Source of the DNA: Chloroflexota bacterium
GTDB lineage: Bacteria > Chloroflexota > Limnocylindria > Limnocylindrales > CSP1-4
Direction: 5' to 3'
NCBI GenBank assembly: GCA_919901745.1
Contig: CAKKPP010000007.1
Coordinates: 90,753-154,752, forward strand
DNA: 64,000 nucleotides
Under the pieces are notes generated by a model. The model had not been told where the DNA came from and made no database searches. It saw nothing but the letters and a program-made list of their open reading frames with translations. The position numbers and the translations under genes were made by a program. Positions 18,757 to 27,781 of this stretch are shown one piece after another. How positions within the stretch are numbered: the first letter of the stretch is position 1; the number at the start of each line of letters is the position of its first letter.

Positions 18757-19776
18757 GTGACGGTCGGTGTGCCGGCGGTGGAACGGGCCCGTGCCCGGGT
18801 CTCGCTCGGGGACGCCCAGGCGCTGGTCTGGCTGGCCCGGCTGCTCCTCGTCGCGGTCGCTCTCGACCTGGTCGTCACTCGCTTCGTGGTCCGGCTTGCG
18901 ATCTTCGTCCCGAAGGGCGAGCCGTGGGCGACGGCCAGCGGCGTGCTCGGGAGGATCGGTGCCGCGACCGATGCCGCGGTCCCGCTCGTGGGCCTCGTCG
19001 TGCTCGGCGTCCTCCTCGTCGACGCCGGGCGGAGGCGCCGGCCACTCGACGCGGCGACACTCGCCGCGATTGCGGTCGTCGCGTTCGCGGGGTTCGCGTT
19101 CATCGTCCTCCCGCCGCGCGTCGAGGTGGCGCTCGTCCTCGAGGTGGTCGTCGCGCTAGTCGCGGTCGCGGCGGCCGTTCGGATCGGCCGGACGCGAGGA
19201 CCGATCGTCGCGCGCGTCGGGGTGATCGGGCTGGCCGCGGGAGTCGGGTTCGCGGCGATCAGTGGCGCCGTCGAGCTCTCCGGCGTCGCGGCGGCGTCCG
19301 GAGGTTCACTCGGCCTCACGCTCGCCGCCGTCGGGCAGCTCGCGTTCGTGGCCGGCGCACTGCTGGTCGGGAGCGGCGGGCTCGTCCGATCCGGGAGGCC
19401 CGAGCCGGCTCGCGGGCGTTTCGTGCTGCTGGGACTCGCGGCCGCCCTGTTTGTCGTGGTCATGGCCTGGCGGGCGCCGTCGATGTGGGGCGTCCTGTCC
19501 ATCTGGAGCATCGGCCTGGCCGGTGCGGTACCGGTCCCGCTGGTGGCGATCGCGATCGGCTTCGCGGCCGGTGGGCTGCCGCTCCTCCATCGCCGGTCAC
19601 TTGGACTCGCGATCGGGGCGGCCATCGTCCTCCTCTCGGGATACGACCTGGCCGCGAGCGGCCTGCTCCTGGCGCAGCTGCTCGGCCTCGCCATCGCCGG
19701 TACGCTGGACCACCATGGTCACGGCGACGCACCGCAGGGATCGAGCGGTCGACGGCGGGTGTGCCGGACCGGGTAG
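18757..19776 (+). CDS. Polytopic membrane protein of the molybdoenzyme operon
   Basis: A 339-residue, strongly hydrophobic protein with roughly ten membrane segments, starting at a GTG immediately after the gamma stop. No haem-ligand His pattern, NrfD-like or NarI-like motif is evident; few histidines occur except a C-terminal DHHGHGD. It could anchor the enzyme or pass electrons to or from quinone, but this is inference from position only. Confidence 0.78.
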   Translation: MTVGVPAVERARARVSLGDAQALVWLARLLLVAVALDLVVTRFVVRLAIFVPKGEPWATASGVLGRIGAATDAAVPLVGLVVLGVLLVDAGRRRRPLDAATLAAIAVVAFAGFAFIVLPPRVEVALVLEVVVALVAVAAAVRIGRTRGPIVARVGVIGLAAGVGFAAISGAVELSGVAAASGGSLGLTLAAVGQLAFVAGALLVGSGGLVRSGRPEPARGRFVLLGLAAALFVVVMAWRAPSMWGVLSIWSIGLAGAVPVPLVAIAIGFAAGGLPLLHRRSLGLAIGAAIVLLSGYDLAASGLLLAQLLGLAIAGTLDHHGHGDAPQGSSGRRRVCRTG

Positions 19777-19786
19777 CATCGCGGCC

Positions 19787-21064
19787 ATGACCACCTTCGA
19801 CGTCGACGCGCTGCGCGCCCAGTTCCCGGCCCTGTCTCTCGAGCACCACGGCCGGCCGATGGCCTTCTTCGATGGACCCGGCGGTACCCAGGTCCCGCAG
19901 CGGGTCATCGACGCGGTCGGCGACTACTACCGAACCTCGAACGCGAATCACGGCGGTCCGTTCGCGACGAGCGAGCGCTCGGACGCCATCGATCATGCAG
20001 CCCATGGCGCGATCGCCGACCTCATCGGCGCGGACGCGGGCGAGGTCAAGTTCGGTGCGAACATGACCACGCTGACCTTCCACCTCAGCCGGTCGATCGC
20101 GGCCACGTTCGCGCCCGGCGACGAGATCGTGGTTACCGGCCTCGACCACGATGCGAACGTGGCGCCGTGGCTGGCCATCGCCGCCGACTGCGGGTTGGTG
20201 ATCAGGACCTGGGAGCCGCGGCTCGAGGACTGCACCCTGCACATCGAGGATCTCGACGGGCTGCTGTCGCCGCGGACGCGCCTGGTCGCTTTCGGGTGGG
20301 CCTCGAACGCCGTCGGCACGATCAACCCCGTCGCCGACATCGTGCGGCGCGTCCACGCTGCGGGAGCCTGGACCTACGTCGATGCCGTCCATGCGGCACC
20401 GCATCTCGCGATCGATGTCCGCGCCGTCGACACCGACTTCCTCGCCTGTTCGGTCTACAAGTTCTTCGGTCCCCACCTGGGCGTGGTCTACGGCAAGGCG
20501 GCGATCCTCGACGCCCTGCCCGCGTACAAGGTGCGGCCGGCGGATGACCGCTTCGAGACCGGCACCGGCAACCACGAGGGCTTTGCAGGGACGCTCGCCG
20601 CGGTGGAGTACCTGGCCGAGGTGGGCGTGACCCACGGCGGGGCCCCTGCGACGGCGCCTCGCCGCGAACGCCTGGTGGCAGCGATGCAGGCGATCCGCGG
20701 CCATGAGATGGGGCTCTACCAGCGCCTCGCCGCCGGCTTGTCCGAGATCGACGGAGTGCGCCAATACGGGATCACCGAGCCCAGTCGCTTCGAGGCGCGT
20801 ACGCCGACCGCCGCCCTGACGGTCGCTGGTGTCCACCCGCGAGCCGCGGCCGAGGCGCTCGGGCGCGAGGGGGTCGCGGTCTGGGACGGCGACTTCTATG
20901 CGACGGGCCTCCTCGAGCGGCTCGGTCGCTCCGAGTCGGGCGGCGTGGTCCGCATCGGACTCACGCACTACAACACCGAGGCGGAGGTGGATCGCCTGCT
21001 CGACGCGCTGGCCCGGATCGCCGCGTCGCGGGGTGCTGCCACCGCGCCGACGTCGACGGCCTGA
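19787..21064 (+). CDS. Cysteine desulfurase-like PLP enzyme (TIGR01976-type class V aminotransferase)
   Basis: A 425-residue class V aminotransferase-fold protein from ATG 19787; the longer track ORF overlaps the membrane protein out of frame. It opens FDVDALRAQFPALSLEHHGRPMAFFDGPGGTQVPQRVIDAV, typical of the cysteine-desulfurase-like TIGR01976 group. The PLP lysine is K225 in SVYKFFGPHLG. The loop that carries the catalytic Cys in IscS/SufS is not evident, so desulfurase activity is doubtful. It lies 10 bp after the membrane protein gene and 2 bp before the flavoenzyme, so it may be on the same transcript as the molybdoenzyme. Confidence 0.88.
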   Translation: MTTFDVDALRAQFPALSLEHHGRPMAFFDGPGGTQVPQRVIDAVGDYYRTSNANHGGPFATSERSDAIDHAAHGAIADLIGADAGEVKFGANMTTLTFHLSRSIAATFAPGDEIVVTGLDHDANVAPWLAIAADCGLVIRTWEPRLEDCTLHIEDLDGLLSPRTRLVAFGWASNAVGTINPVADIVRRVHAAGAWTYVDAVHAAPHLAIDVRAVDTDFLACSVYKFFGPHLGVVYGKAAILDALPAYKVRPADDRFETGTGNHEGFAGTLAAVEYLAEVGVTHGGAPATAPRRERLVAAMQAIRGHEMGLYQRLAAGLSEIDGVRQYGITEPSRFEARTPTAALTVAGVHPRAAAEALGREGVAVWDGDFYATGLLERLGRSESGGVVRIGLTHYNTEAEVDRLLDALARIAASRGAATAPTSTA

Positions 21065-21066
21065 GC

Positions 21067-22212
21067 GTGGACGTCGCCATCATCGGCGGCGGGATCGTCG
21101 GGACGTCCGCGGCGGCGTTCCTCGCCGGAGCCGGGGCGCGGGTCGTCGTCTACGAGCGCGAGGCGATCGCCGCCGGTGCGTCGGGGCGAAATTCGGGTGT
21201 CGTCCAGCATCCGTTCGATCCGGCCCTCGTGCCGTTGTACCGCGAGACGGTCGAGATCTACCGCTCGCTCGATGACGAGGCGCTCCAGGTGGGCTTCCGG
21301 CTTGCCGCCACGCCCGCCGGGCTGCTGCTCGTCACCCCGTCGATCGACCTCGCCCGACGCCTTGCCGCTGATCTCGGCGCGCTCCATCCGATGTTGGCGC
21401 CCGAGGCGCTCGATCCCGAGGACGTGCGCCGCCTCGAGCCGGCGATCGCGCATGGAATCGCCGCCTGCCTGATCGGGATCGGGTTCCCGGTCGTCCCGTC
21501 CGCCCCGACCTATGCGATGGCGAACCTGGCCGAGCGGCGTGGTGCGGCGATCCGCCAGGGAAGGTCGGCCGTGCCCGCGATCGACGCTGGCCGGTGTCTC
21601 GGAGTGTCCGTGGACGGCAGGGTCCAGCCCGCGGACGCGGTGATCGTGGCGGCCGGTCCGTGGACGCCCGCGGTCGTGGATCCGACCGGCGTGTGGCGGC
21701 CGATCCGTCGGGTGTGGGGCGTGGTTGTCGAAACCCTGCTGGGTGACCCGCCGCGGCACGTCATGGAGGAGGCCGAGATGGACGTCGCGCTGGCCACGGA
21801 CGCGGCGACAGACCCGGGCGACGATGGCGGCGGGCACGGATCGTCGGTCGGCTACAGCCTCGTGACTGCCGGCGGGGTGTCGGTGGTCGGGTCCACGTTC
21901 CTCGAGGACGAGCCGGATCCGGCGGCCTGGGTGGAGCCGATCCTGGAACGCGGCGCGCGCTTCGTCCCGGCCATCGCCGACGCCCCGATCCGCGAGGTTC
22001 GCGTGTGCGCCCGGCCCGCGTCATTGGACGGTCGGCCGCTCATCGGCGCGATCCCCGGCATCGACGGCCTCTTTGTCTGCTCGGGCCACGGCCCGTGGGG
22101 GATCACCACCGGGCCGGCCTCGGCGCGTCTCGTCGCCGACCTCGTCCTGGGCAGGGCGGCCGACGTCCCGCGGGACCTCAGGGCCGATCGCTTCGGCGCG
22201 GTCGGGGTCTGA
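21067..22212 (+). CDS. FAD-dependent oxidoreductase (DAO family)
   Basis: A 381-residue flavoprotein from a GTG start 2 bp after the previous stop. The N-terminal Rossmann motif VAIIGGGIVGTSAA and the C-terminal PLIGAIPGIDGLFVCSGHGPWGITTGPASARLVADLVLG are those of the D-amino-acid-oxidase/glycine-oxidase family, which oxidises amines at carbon-nitrogen bonds. The substrate is unknown. Pairing with a PLP enzyme suggests amino-acid metabolism. Confidence 0.88.
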   Translation: MDVAIIGGGIVGTSAAAFLAGAGARVVVYEREAIAAGASGRNSGVVQHPFDPALVPLYRETVEIYRSLDDEALQVGFRLAATPAGLLLVTPSIDLARRLAADLGALHPMLAPEALDPEDVRRLEPAIAHGIAACLIGIGFPVVPSAPTYAMANLAERRGAAIRQGRSAVPAIDAGRCLGVSVDGRVQPADAVIVAAGPWTPAVVDPTGVWRPIRRVWGVVVETLLGDPPRHVMEEAEMDVALATDAATDPGDDGGGHGSSVGYSLVTAGGVSVVGSTFLEDEPDPAAWVEPILERGARFVPAIADAPIREVRVCARPASLDGRPLIGAIPGIDGLFVCSGHGPWGITTGPASARLVADLVLGRAADVPRDLRADRFGAVGV

Positions 22213-22279
22213 CCGCGCATAGGCTCTCGTCGTGCGGGATCGAGACGCATTTCGCTGGGCGCGCGCGTAGGCTGGACAC

Positions 22280-22777
22280 ATGGCAAACCAGCGGACGCTC
22301 GCCTCGATCGTCGCCGGGATCGTCGCGATCCTCGGTCTGACGGTCTTGATCGTCGTCCTTGCCGATCAGCGCGCGCCCGTCGACTACCCGCCTGATTCCC
22401 CCGAAGCAGCGGTTCAGGGATACCTGCAGGCGTGGGACGCGAACGACCCGGCGGCCGCCTATGCATGGTTCTCGGCGGACGCACAGAAGCAACTCGCGTT
22501 TGCTGACTATCGGCCAGTGTTCGCAGAGGTTCAGCGCTACACGGAAGGCCCCGACGCGGCGAGGCGCAGCGTCTTCATTGCCGGGACCCGGGGGAGCGGA
22601 GATCGAGTCACCGTCAACCTGACCGTCGAGGAGGTCTACGGCACGGGGCTCAGCCTGAATACCTATCGCTCCAGCCGGTCAGTCGCCGTGGTTCGGGAAG
22701 GCACCTCGTGGAAACTCGTTGAGCCGCTCGTCTGGCTGGACCCGGCTCCTCTCAACAAAGAACCCGGGGCCTACTAG
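22280..22777 (+). CDS. Membrane-anchored protein with NTF2-like extracytoplasmic domain
   Basis: A 165-residue protein with one N-terminal membrane anchor (IVAGIVAILGLTVLIVVLA) and an outside domain that starts PEAAVQGYLQAWDANDPAAAYAWFS, the helix pattern of NTF2-like/DUF4878-type folds, and ends SWKLVEPL. Function unknown. It is followed 8 bp later by the DUF5671 membrane protein, with a GGAG before that start, so the two form an operon. Confidence 0.7.
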   Translation: MANQRTLASIVAGIVAILGLTVLIVVLADQRAPVDYPPDSPEAAVQGYLQAWDANDPAAAYAWFSADAQKQLAFADYRPVFAEVQRYTEGPDAARRSVFIAGTRGSGDRVTVNLTVEEVYGTGLSLNTYRSSRSVAVVREGTSWKLVEPLVWLDPAPLNKEPGAY

Positions 22778-22785
22778 GAGCCGTC

Positions 22786-24507
22786 ATGGCCACCGTGCGA
22801 CGCCTGTACCTCTACGCGATGTCGGGGATCACCCTCGCAGTCCTCGCAACGGGGCTTCTGATCCTCCTGGACATCCTGCTCAACCAGGCGGGCATCGGGC
22901 GCGGCGAACTTCTATCGGGTTTCGTGGACGCAGATCGGCAGCAGCTCAGCGTCGCGGCGGCCCTGGTGGGCGTGGGCCTGCCGGTCTGGGCCATCCACTG
23001 GTTCCTCGTCGGCCGTGCCCTGCGCCCGGGGCGTGATGGTACGGAGGCGGAACGTGGTTCTCCGATCCGTGCCTTCTATCTCACCCTGGTGCTGGCCGTC
23101 GCCGCGTTCAGCGTTGCGGCGGCGCTGCGTGACCTCCTCGCGTCGGTCCTGCACATCGTCATCAACGTCCAGGTACCGGAGTGGTACGGCAGTGTCGGCA
23201 ACGACCCATCGGGTGCTGCCGCCCTGCTCGCCATCGGCGGGCTCGTCTGGGCCTACCACGCGACCGTCCGGCGCGCCGACGTCACTGTCGGGCCGCTGTT
23301 CGGAGCGGCCGCCTGGTGGCCGCGGGTCTACCTGTACGGGGCGTCGCTGGTCGGGCTCGTCATCGCGGCGGAAGCGGTCGGCACGCTGATCTCCATCGCG
23401 ACCGCCCCATCGATCGATGTGAACAACTTCGGCGAGGTGAACAACTTCGGCGAACTCCCGCCGGGAGACGCCCGGCTGGTCCAGCTGGTCGACAAGGGTG
23501 CCGAGCTCGTGGCCTGGGGGGCGTTCTGGATGGTGCACTTGTGGCTCGCCGCCCGATCGATGGCCGACACCGGGTGGCGCGGACCCAGTGAGCGCCAGGC
23601 GCGCCTGCGACTCGCCTACCTGGTCGGCGTGATCGTCATCGCAGCCGCCCGTGCCGTCCAACTCGTTGGCGCCGGCCTTGGCGCGGGCATCCCGCTGCTG
23701 CTCGGGGCCCGCGACGCCGCGGGTACCGCCGGGCGCGGCGACCTCGCCACGGCGATCCTGGTGCCGCTCGCCTCGGCCGTGCCGTGGGGCCTCGCCTGGT
23801 GGTTCCACCATCGCCGGATGCGAGCGGAGGCTGCCGGGCCCGTGCCCGGCGCTGCCGGGGCGGCGACCGCGGCTCGACTCGACCTCCACGGGGTATCGAC
23901 CGTCGGTTTGGCCTTTGGCGCCGTGGGCCTCGGGTGGCTCTTCGGGCTGGCCATCGACGTCGTGTTCGGCGGGGACCGGACCATCGGCGATGCCTGGAAA
24001 TTCGAGGTCGGGACCTACCTGCCGTTCGCACTCCTCGGCTTCACGCTCTGGGCCTGGACGTGGGCGCGGCTGCGGATCCGCCGCGCCGCCGACCCGACGG
24101 CCGAGGCACGTTCGACGACGCGCCGGGTCGCGCTGCTCATCGTGTTCGGGGCCGCGCTCATCACCTCGATCGGCTCGCTCGCGCTCGTGCTCTATCGGCT
24201 GTTCGCAACGGCATTGGGCGTGCTGCTGCCGGGAAATCCCGTGTCCGAGCTGTCGACGCCAATCGGCGCCCTCGCCACGGCCGTCGTCATCGCCGTGTAC
24301 CACGGCCTGACCGTCCGAAGCGACACGGCGGTCGCGGCGACCGCGCGGGCGGCGCTCGACGCGGGAGGTCCGGCACCCGGCGATCCCCCGGCCATCAGTC
24401 GGATCCTCGTTCTCCGTGGTCCGGCTTCCGGCGATCCAACGGCAGTGATCGCTACGCTGCGCGACGCCTTGCCGCCCGGTTTCGATCTGGATGACAGGTC
24501 GTCGTAG
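22786..24507 (+). CDS. DUF5671-containing polytopic membrane protein
   Basis: A 573-residue protein with about 14-16 hydrophobic segments arranged as repeats of a four-helix unit. Each unit starts with an R-x-YLY pattern (RRLYLYAMSG near residue 4; RVYLYGASLV near residue 181), which matches DUF5671, a domain of unknown role common in Chloroflexota and Actinomycetota. A short tandem VNNFGE duplication (residues ~207-219) lies in an outside loop. The C-terminus is a soluble ~60-residue domain. Confidence 0.8.
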   Translation: MATVRRLYLYAMSGITLAVLATGLLILLDILLNQAGIGRGELLSGFVDADRQQLSVAAALVGVGLPVWAIHWFLVGRALRPGRDGTEAERGSPIRAFYLTLVLAVAAFSVAAALRDLLASVLHIVINVQVPEWYGSVGNDPSGAAALLAIGGLVWAYHATVRRADVTVGPLFGAAAWWPRVYLYGASLVGLVIAAEAVGTLISIATAPSIDVNNFGEVNNFGELPPGDARLVQLVDKGAELVAWGAFWMVHLWLAARSMADTGWRGPSERQARLRLAYLVGVIVIAAARAVQLVGAGLGAGIPLLLGARDAAGTAGRGDLATAILVPLASAVPWGLAWWFHHRRMRAEAAGPVPGAAGAATAARLDLHGVSTVGLAFGAVGLGWLFGLAIDVVFGGDRTIGDAWKFEVGTYLPFALLGFTLWAWTWARLRIRRAADPTAEARSTTRRVALLIVFGAALITSIGSLALVLYRLFATALGVLLPGNPVSELSTPIGALATAVVIAVYHGLTVRSDTAVAATARAALDAGGPAPGDPPAISRILVLRGPASGDPTAVIATLRDALPPGFDLDDRSS

Positions 24508-24517
24508 GGTGGGTGGC

Positions 24518-24533
24518 GGCCCGACCGCGGGCC
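24518..24533. terminator. Bidirectional hairpin between convergent genes
   Basis: GGCCCG-ACCG-CGGGCC, a perfect 6-bp stem with a 4-base loop, lies in the 37-bp gap between the DUF5671 gene and the small minus-strand gene and could stop transcription from both sides. Confidence 0.5.
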
Positions 24534-24544
24534 ACGGATCGACC

Positions 24545-24775
24545 TTAGCGCCAGCTCTCCGGGTCGAACAGGTAGAAGGTCGTCTGCGACCACGCCTCGC
24601 GGAGGTAGTGGATCCGGTCCTCCAGGGACATCGGCGGTGGCGTGAGGTCGCGCTCGTCCCCCAGGGCGCCGACAAGCTCGACATCACCGTCGGCCCAGCT
24701 CCGGTCGGCCTGCAGCGCGCGGCCCGCGTGGATGGACGTTTCGCGCAGAACAGACGTGGCCGCGTAGCCGGACAT
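24545..24775 (-). CDS. Hypothetical small protein (76 aa)
   Basis: Read from the ATG at 24775; upstream codons of the track ORF run through the palindrome-rich intergenic region and are Arg-rich, unlike coding sequence. The product is acidic with a C-terminal helix (SLEDRIHYLREAWSQTTFYLFDPESWR). No family recognised. Confidence 0.5.
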   Translation of the reverse strand: MSGYAATSVLRETSIHAGRALQADRSWADGDVELVGALGDERDLTPPPMSLEDRIHYLREAWSQTTFYLFDPESWR

Positions 24776-24889
24776 GGACGATAGCCTACGCCTCGAGACG
24801 CGACCGGGGGAAGCCCAGCCGGTGCCGTAGCCCGCCTTCGCAGTCGCGCGCGTCGCCCGCCTGCGCACTCCGGGCGTCGCCAGTCGATG

Positions 24890-25090
24890 TGACTCCGAGT
24901 CAACACCGACGACTCGGGGCCTGCGCAATTCCTGTCTTCTGCCGCCGAGCGGACCTCGGCCGGCCCGAATCGCGCCGTTTCGGTGACTCCGAGTCACGTT
25001 CTGGGCACTTTGAGCACCGCAGGCGGGCATCTTGACCGGCGTGGGCGCCGTGGTTTGCGGCCTGGCGGACCTCGTGTTGACTCCCAGTCA
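24890..25090. repeat. Three regularly spaced TGACTC-N-GAGTCA palindromes
   Basis: TGACTCCGAGTCA occurs at 24890-24902 and 24984-24996, and the variant TGACTCCCAGTCA at 25078-25090. Starts are exactly 94 bp apart both times, while the DNA between them is not visibly conserved. The 442-bp gap from 24776 to 25218 holds no credible gene; its last 120 bp also contain GC-rich dyads (GCTTCGG-CA-CCGAAGC at about 25153-25168). Confidence 0.8.
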
Positions 25091-25218
25091 CGGCGTGGCT
25101 TCGACGATCGCCGGGGCCCTGAGCCAGGGTCCTGAGCCTGGGCCCAGCCCGGGCTTCGGCACCGAAGCGCCGTGCCCCGGATCCCGGGCGGACGACACCG
25201 TGCCGTAGACTGCCGAAC

Positions 25219-26085
25219 ATGACGATGACCGCCCGCCGCTACGGCGCGCAGAGCATGACGGCGCCGCTCCGCGAGGTGCTCGTGAAGCGCCCCGGCTCCG
25301 CGTTCGGGCGCGCGTTCGACGAGCCGGCGCACGGCTTCCTCCACCCGGTCGACCTCGACCTCGCCCGACGCCAGCACGACGCGTTCACCGAGACGCTTGC
25401 CTCTCTCGGTCCGACCGTCCACGTCCTCGACATCGAGACCGACGACCCCGACCTCGTCTACACCTTCGATCCCATCCTGGTCGCCGACCGTGGCGCGATT
25501 CCGCTCCGGCCGGGCAAGCCGAATCGGGTGGGGGAGGAGACGATCCTCGAACGCTGGATGCAGGACGAGGGGATCCCGACCCTCGGACGGATCGAGGCGC
25601 CCGGCACGATCGAGGGCGGCGACACGTTCTGGCTCCGGCCCGACCTGCTGTGCATCGGGCGCACCCTCCGGACGAGTTCCGACGGGGTCCGCCAACTCGC
25701 CGAGATCGTCGGTGGCGACGTGCGCGTCTTCGACGTTCCGTACTGGAAGGGACCGGCAGAGCTGATCCATCTCCTGTCGGTCATCTCGCCGGTGGCCGAA
25801 GATCTCGCGGTCGTGTACCTGCCGCTCCTCCCGATGGGTCTCTGGGAACTCGTGAGCGATCTCGGTATCCGGATGATCGAGGTGCCCGAGGACGAGTTCC
25901 CGACCCTGGGTTGCAACGTCCTGGCCGTCCGGCCGGGAGTGCTGATCCTGGCCGAGGGCAACCCGGTGACAAGCGCGGCACTGGCGAAGGCGGGCTGCGA
26001 GGTCCACACGTACCCCGCGAGCGAGATCGGGGTCAACGGGTCGGGCGGGCCGACCTGCATGACCCGACCGATCCTGCGCGGCTGA
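25219..26085 (+). CDS. Dimethylarginine dimethylaminohydrolase / arginine-deiminase-like hydrolase
   Basis: A 288-residue protein with the amidinotransferase (pentein) fold. The N-terminal LREVLVKRPG, the substrate/Glu-Asp segment APGTIEGGDTFWL, the catalytic His in AELIHLLSVI and the nucleophilic Cys near the C-terminus (GGPTCMTRPI) are in the order seen in DDAH and arginine deiminase relatives. It would hydrolyse the guanidine group of arginine or methylarginine to citrulline. It is followed 4 bp later by an ArgE/DapE-type deacylase, which supports a role in arginine-derivative breakdown. Confidence 0.85.
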   Translation: MTMTARRYGAQSMTAPLREVLVKRPGSAFGRAFDEPAHGFLHPVDLDLARRQHDAFTETLASLGPTVHVLDIETDDPDLVYTFDPILVADRGAIPLRPGKPNRVGEETILERWMQDEGIPTLGRIEAPGTIEGGDTFWLRPDLLCIGRTLRTSSDGVRQLAEIVGGDVRVFDVPYWKGPAELIHLLSVISPVAEDLAVVYLPLLPMGLWELVSDLGIRMIEVPEDEFPTLGCNVLAVRPGVLILAEGNPVTSAALAKAGCEVHTYPASEIGVNGSGGPTCMTRPILRG

Positions 26086-26089
26086 CACC

Positions 26090-27358
26090 TTGAGCCTGAC
26101 CGAGGCCGAACGGACCGCCGTCGGGACCGTCGACCCGGATCGCATCGAGGCCGAGCTGCGCGACCTCGTCGCGATCCGCAGCGTCACCGGGCACGAAGAT
26201 GCCGTCCAGGCCGAGATCGAGCGACGCCTGACCGGGATCGGCCTGCGCGTGGAGCGCATCGACGTCGACCCGGCCGTGGCGATGGCCGACCCGGACTGGC
26301 CCGGTTCGGAGGTGCCGCGAACGAATCTTCCGGTCGTGATCGGGCGACTTGGACGGCCCGGGGGGCGACGGATCGTCCTCGTCGGGCACGTCGACGTCGT
26401 GCCGCCCGGGGATCCGGCGACGTGGACCGTGGACCCGTGGGCCGGCGAGGTCCGGGACGGCAACCTGTACGGCCGCGGGGCGTGCGACATGAAGGGTGGC
26501 GTCGTCGCGATCCTCGAGGCACTGCGCGCGCTGGTGGCGAGCGGTGCCGACAAGAACCTCGACTGCGAGATCGTCGCCGCGTTCGTTCCCTCGGAGGAGG
26601 ACGGCGGGCAGGGGATGCTCGCGGCGATCCGCGCCGGTGCCACGGGCGATGTCGCGCTCATCACCGAGCCGACGAACCTCGATGTCGTCATCGCCCATGC
26701 CGGCGCGATCACGTTCCGGCTCACCGTCCCGGGGCGGGCAGCGCACGCGTCGATGCGCCGCGAGGGCGTCTCGGCCCTCGACAAGCTCCAGGTCCTCGGC
26801 CGCGCCCTCGAGGGAGACGAGGCCGCCCGCAACGCGTCCGAGACGGACCCGCTGATGACCGCGCTGGGTCTCCCGTACCCGACGATCATCGGCATCGTCC
26901 ATGGGGGCGACTGGGCGTCGACCGTCATGGATCGGGTGGTGGCCGACGGCCGCTACGGGGTCCGCCTCGGCCAGACCTGGCGCGACGCGGAGGCCGATCT
27001 GCGGGCATGCATCGAGGGCGCCTGCGCCCGCGACGACTTCCTGCGGGACCACCCGGCCTCCGTCGAGATCGTGGGCGGCCGGTTCTCGTCCGCACGCGTC
27101 GCCGCCGACCATCCGCTGCCGGTCGCGATGGCCGAGGCGGTCGAGGACACCCTCGGCCGCCGGCCGGCGCTCCTCGGTGAGCCGTACGGTGCGGACATGC
27201 GCCTGCTCATCAACGAAGGCGGCACCCCGACGGTGATGTTCGGGCCGGGCGACGTCGCCGTTGCCCACGCGGCGGACGAAAGCGTTCCGCTCGCCCAGGT
27301 GGCCGACTGCGCGCGGACGATCGTGACCTGGGTGATGCGCCCGGCGAAGACGTCTTGA
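26090..27358 (+). CDS. M20-family ArgE/DapE-type deacylase
   Basis: A 422-residue zinc aminoacylase from a TTG start. Metal-site motifs are VLVGHVDVVPPGD (His and Asp), YGRGACDMKGG (bridging Asp), SEEDGG (catalytic and metal Glu) and ITEPTN. The middle part (HAGAITFRLTVPGRAAHASMRREG) is the dimerisation domain. The family removes acyl groups from amino acids such as N-acetylornithine or N-succinyl-diaminopimelate. Coupling with the DDAH-like gene suggests an arginine-related substrate. Confidence 0.9.
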   Translation: MSLTEAERTAVGTVDPDRIEAELRDLVAIRSVTGHEDAVQAEIERRLTGIGLRVERIDVDPAVAMADPDWPGSEVPRTNLPVVIGRLGRPGGRRIVLVGHVDVVPPGDPATWTVDPWAGEVRDGNLYGRGACDMKGGVVAILEALRALVASGADKNLDCEIVAAFVPSEEDGGQGMLAAIRAGATGDVALITEPTNLDVVIAHAGAITFRLTVPGRAAHASMRREGVSALDKLQVLGRALEGDEAARNASETDPLMTALGLPYPTIIGIVHGGDWASTVMDRVVADGRYGVRLGQTWRDAEADLRACIEGACARDDFLRDHPASVEIVGGRFSSARVAADHPLPVAMAEAVEDTLGRRPALLGEPYGADMRLLINEGGTPTVMFGPGDVAVAHAADESVPLAQVADCARTIVTWVMRPAKTS

Positions 27359-27781
27359 TCGGGTCTGGCCAGGGCATCACTTTCCGGGCCGGCCACGTCC
27401 GCTGTTAGGGCGTTGCGCCTAGTGACATACCCGCGAACCGTCGAGTAGCGTTGACGGGGATCATCGGAGGTCGACCGATGCGGGTCCTTGACGATCATCC
27501 GAGGGGGCAAGCGATGGATCGGAAGCGGCAGGGCCAGGGGCAAAGCCCATGAGGCGGGGGCCGAACCCGAAGAGCGCTCGTCAAACGAGATCGCGCTCGA
27601 TTCACTCGGGACGCCTGCGATTGTGGATGACTCTCTGTCGATCTTATGGTTCTCGGACTAACCGGCCGACGCGCCGGCACGGGACACGCACCGTGGCGTC
27701 CGCGACCTCGTGTGGTCGAGATGGAGGGGACCGGCGCGCGGGCGTTCGTGCCGTTCTCATGATCGCTGGGAGGGAATGATC
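27359..27781. other. Intergenic region upstream of the RHS toxin gene
   Basis: A 423-bp gap with no long gene. It is visibly less GC-rich in places (e.g. GATCTTATGGTTCTCGG near 27640). A 24-codon ORF at 27478-27552 (MRVLDDHPRG...) has a GGAGG 8 bases upstream and might be a leader peptide, but nothing else supports it. The only firm element is GGGAGGG at 27768-27774, the ribosome site of the toxin gene. Confidence 0.5.

Noticed and set aside
27549-27779. 76-codon ORF directly before the RHS gene
   Set aside because: Arg/Ser-rich with no ribosome site, overlapping the toxin start; most likely non-coding.
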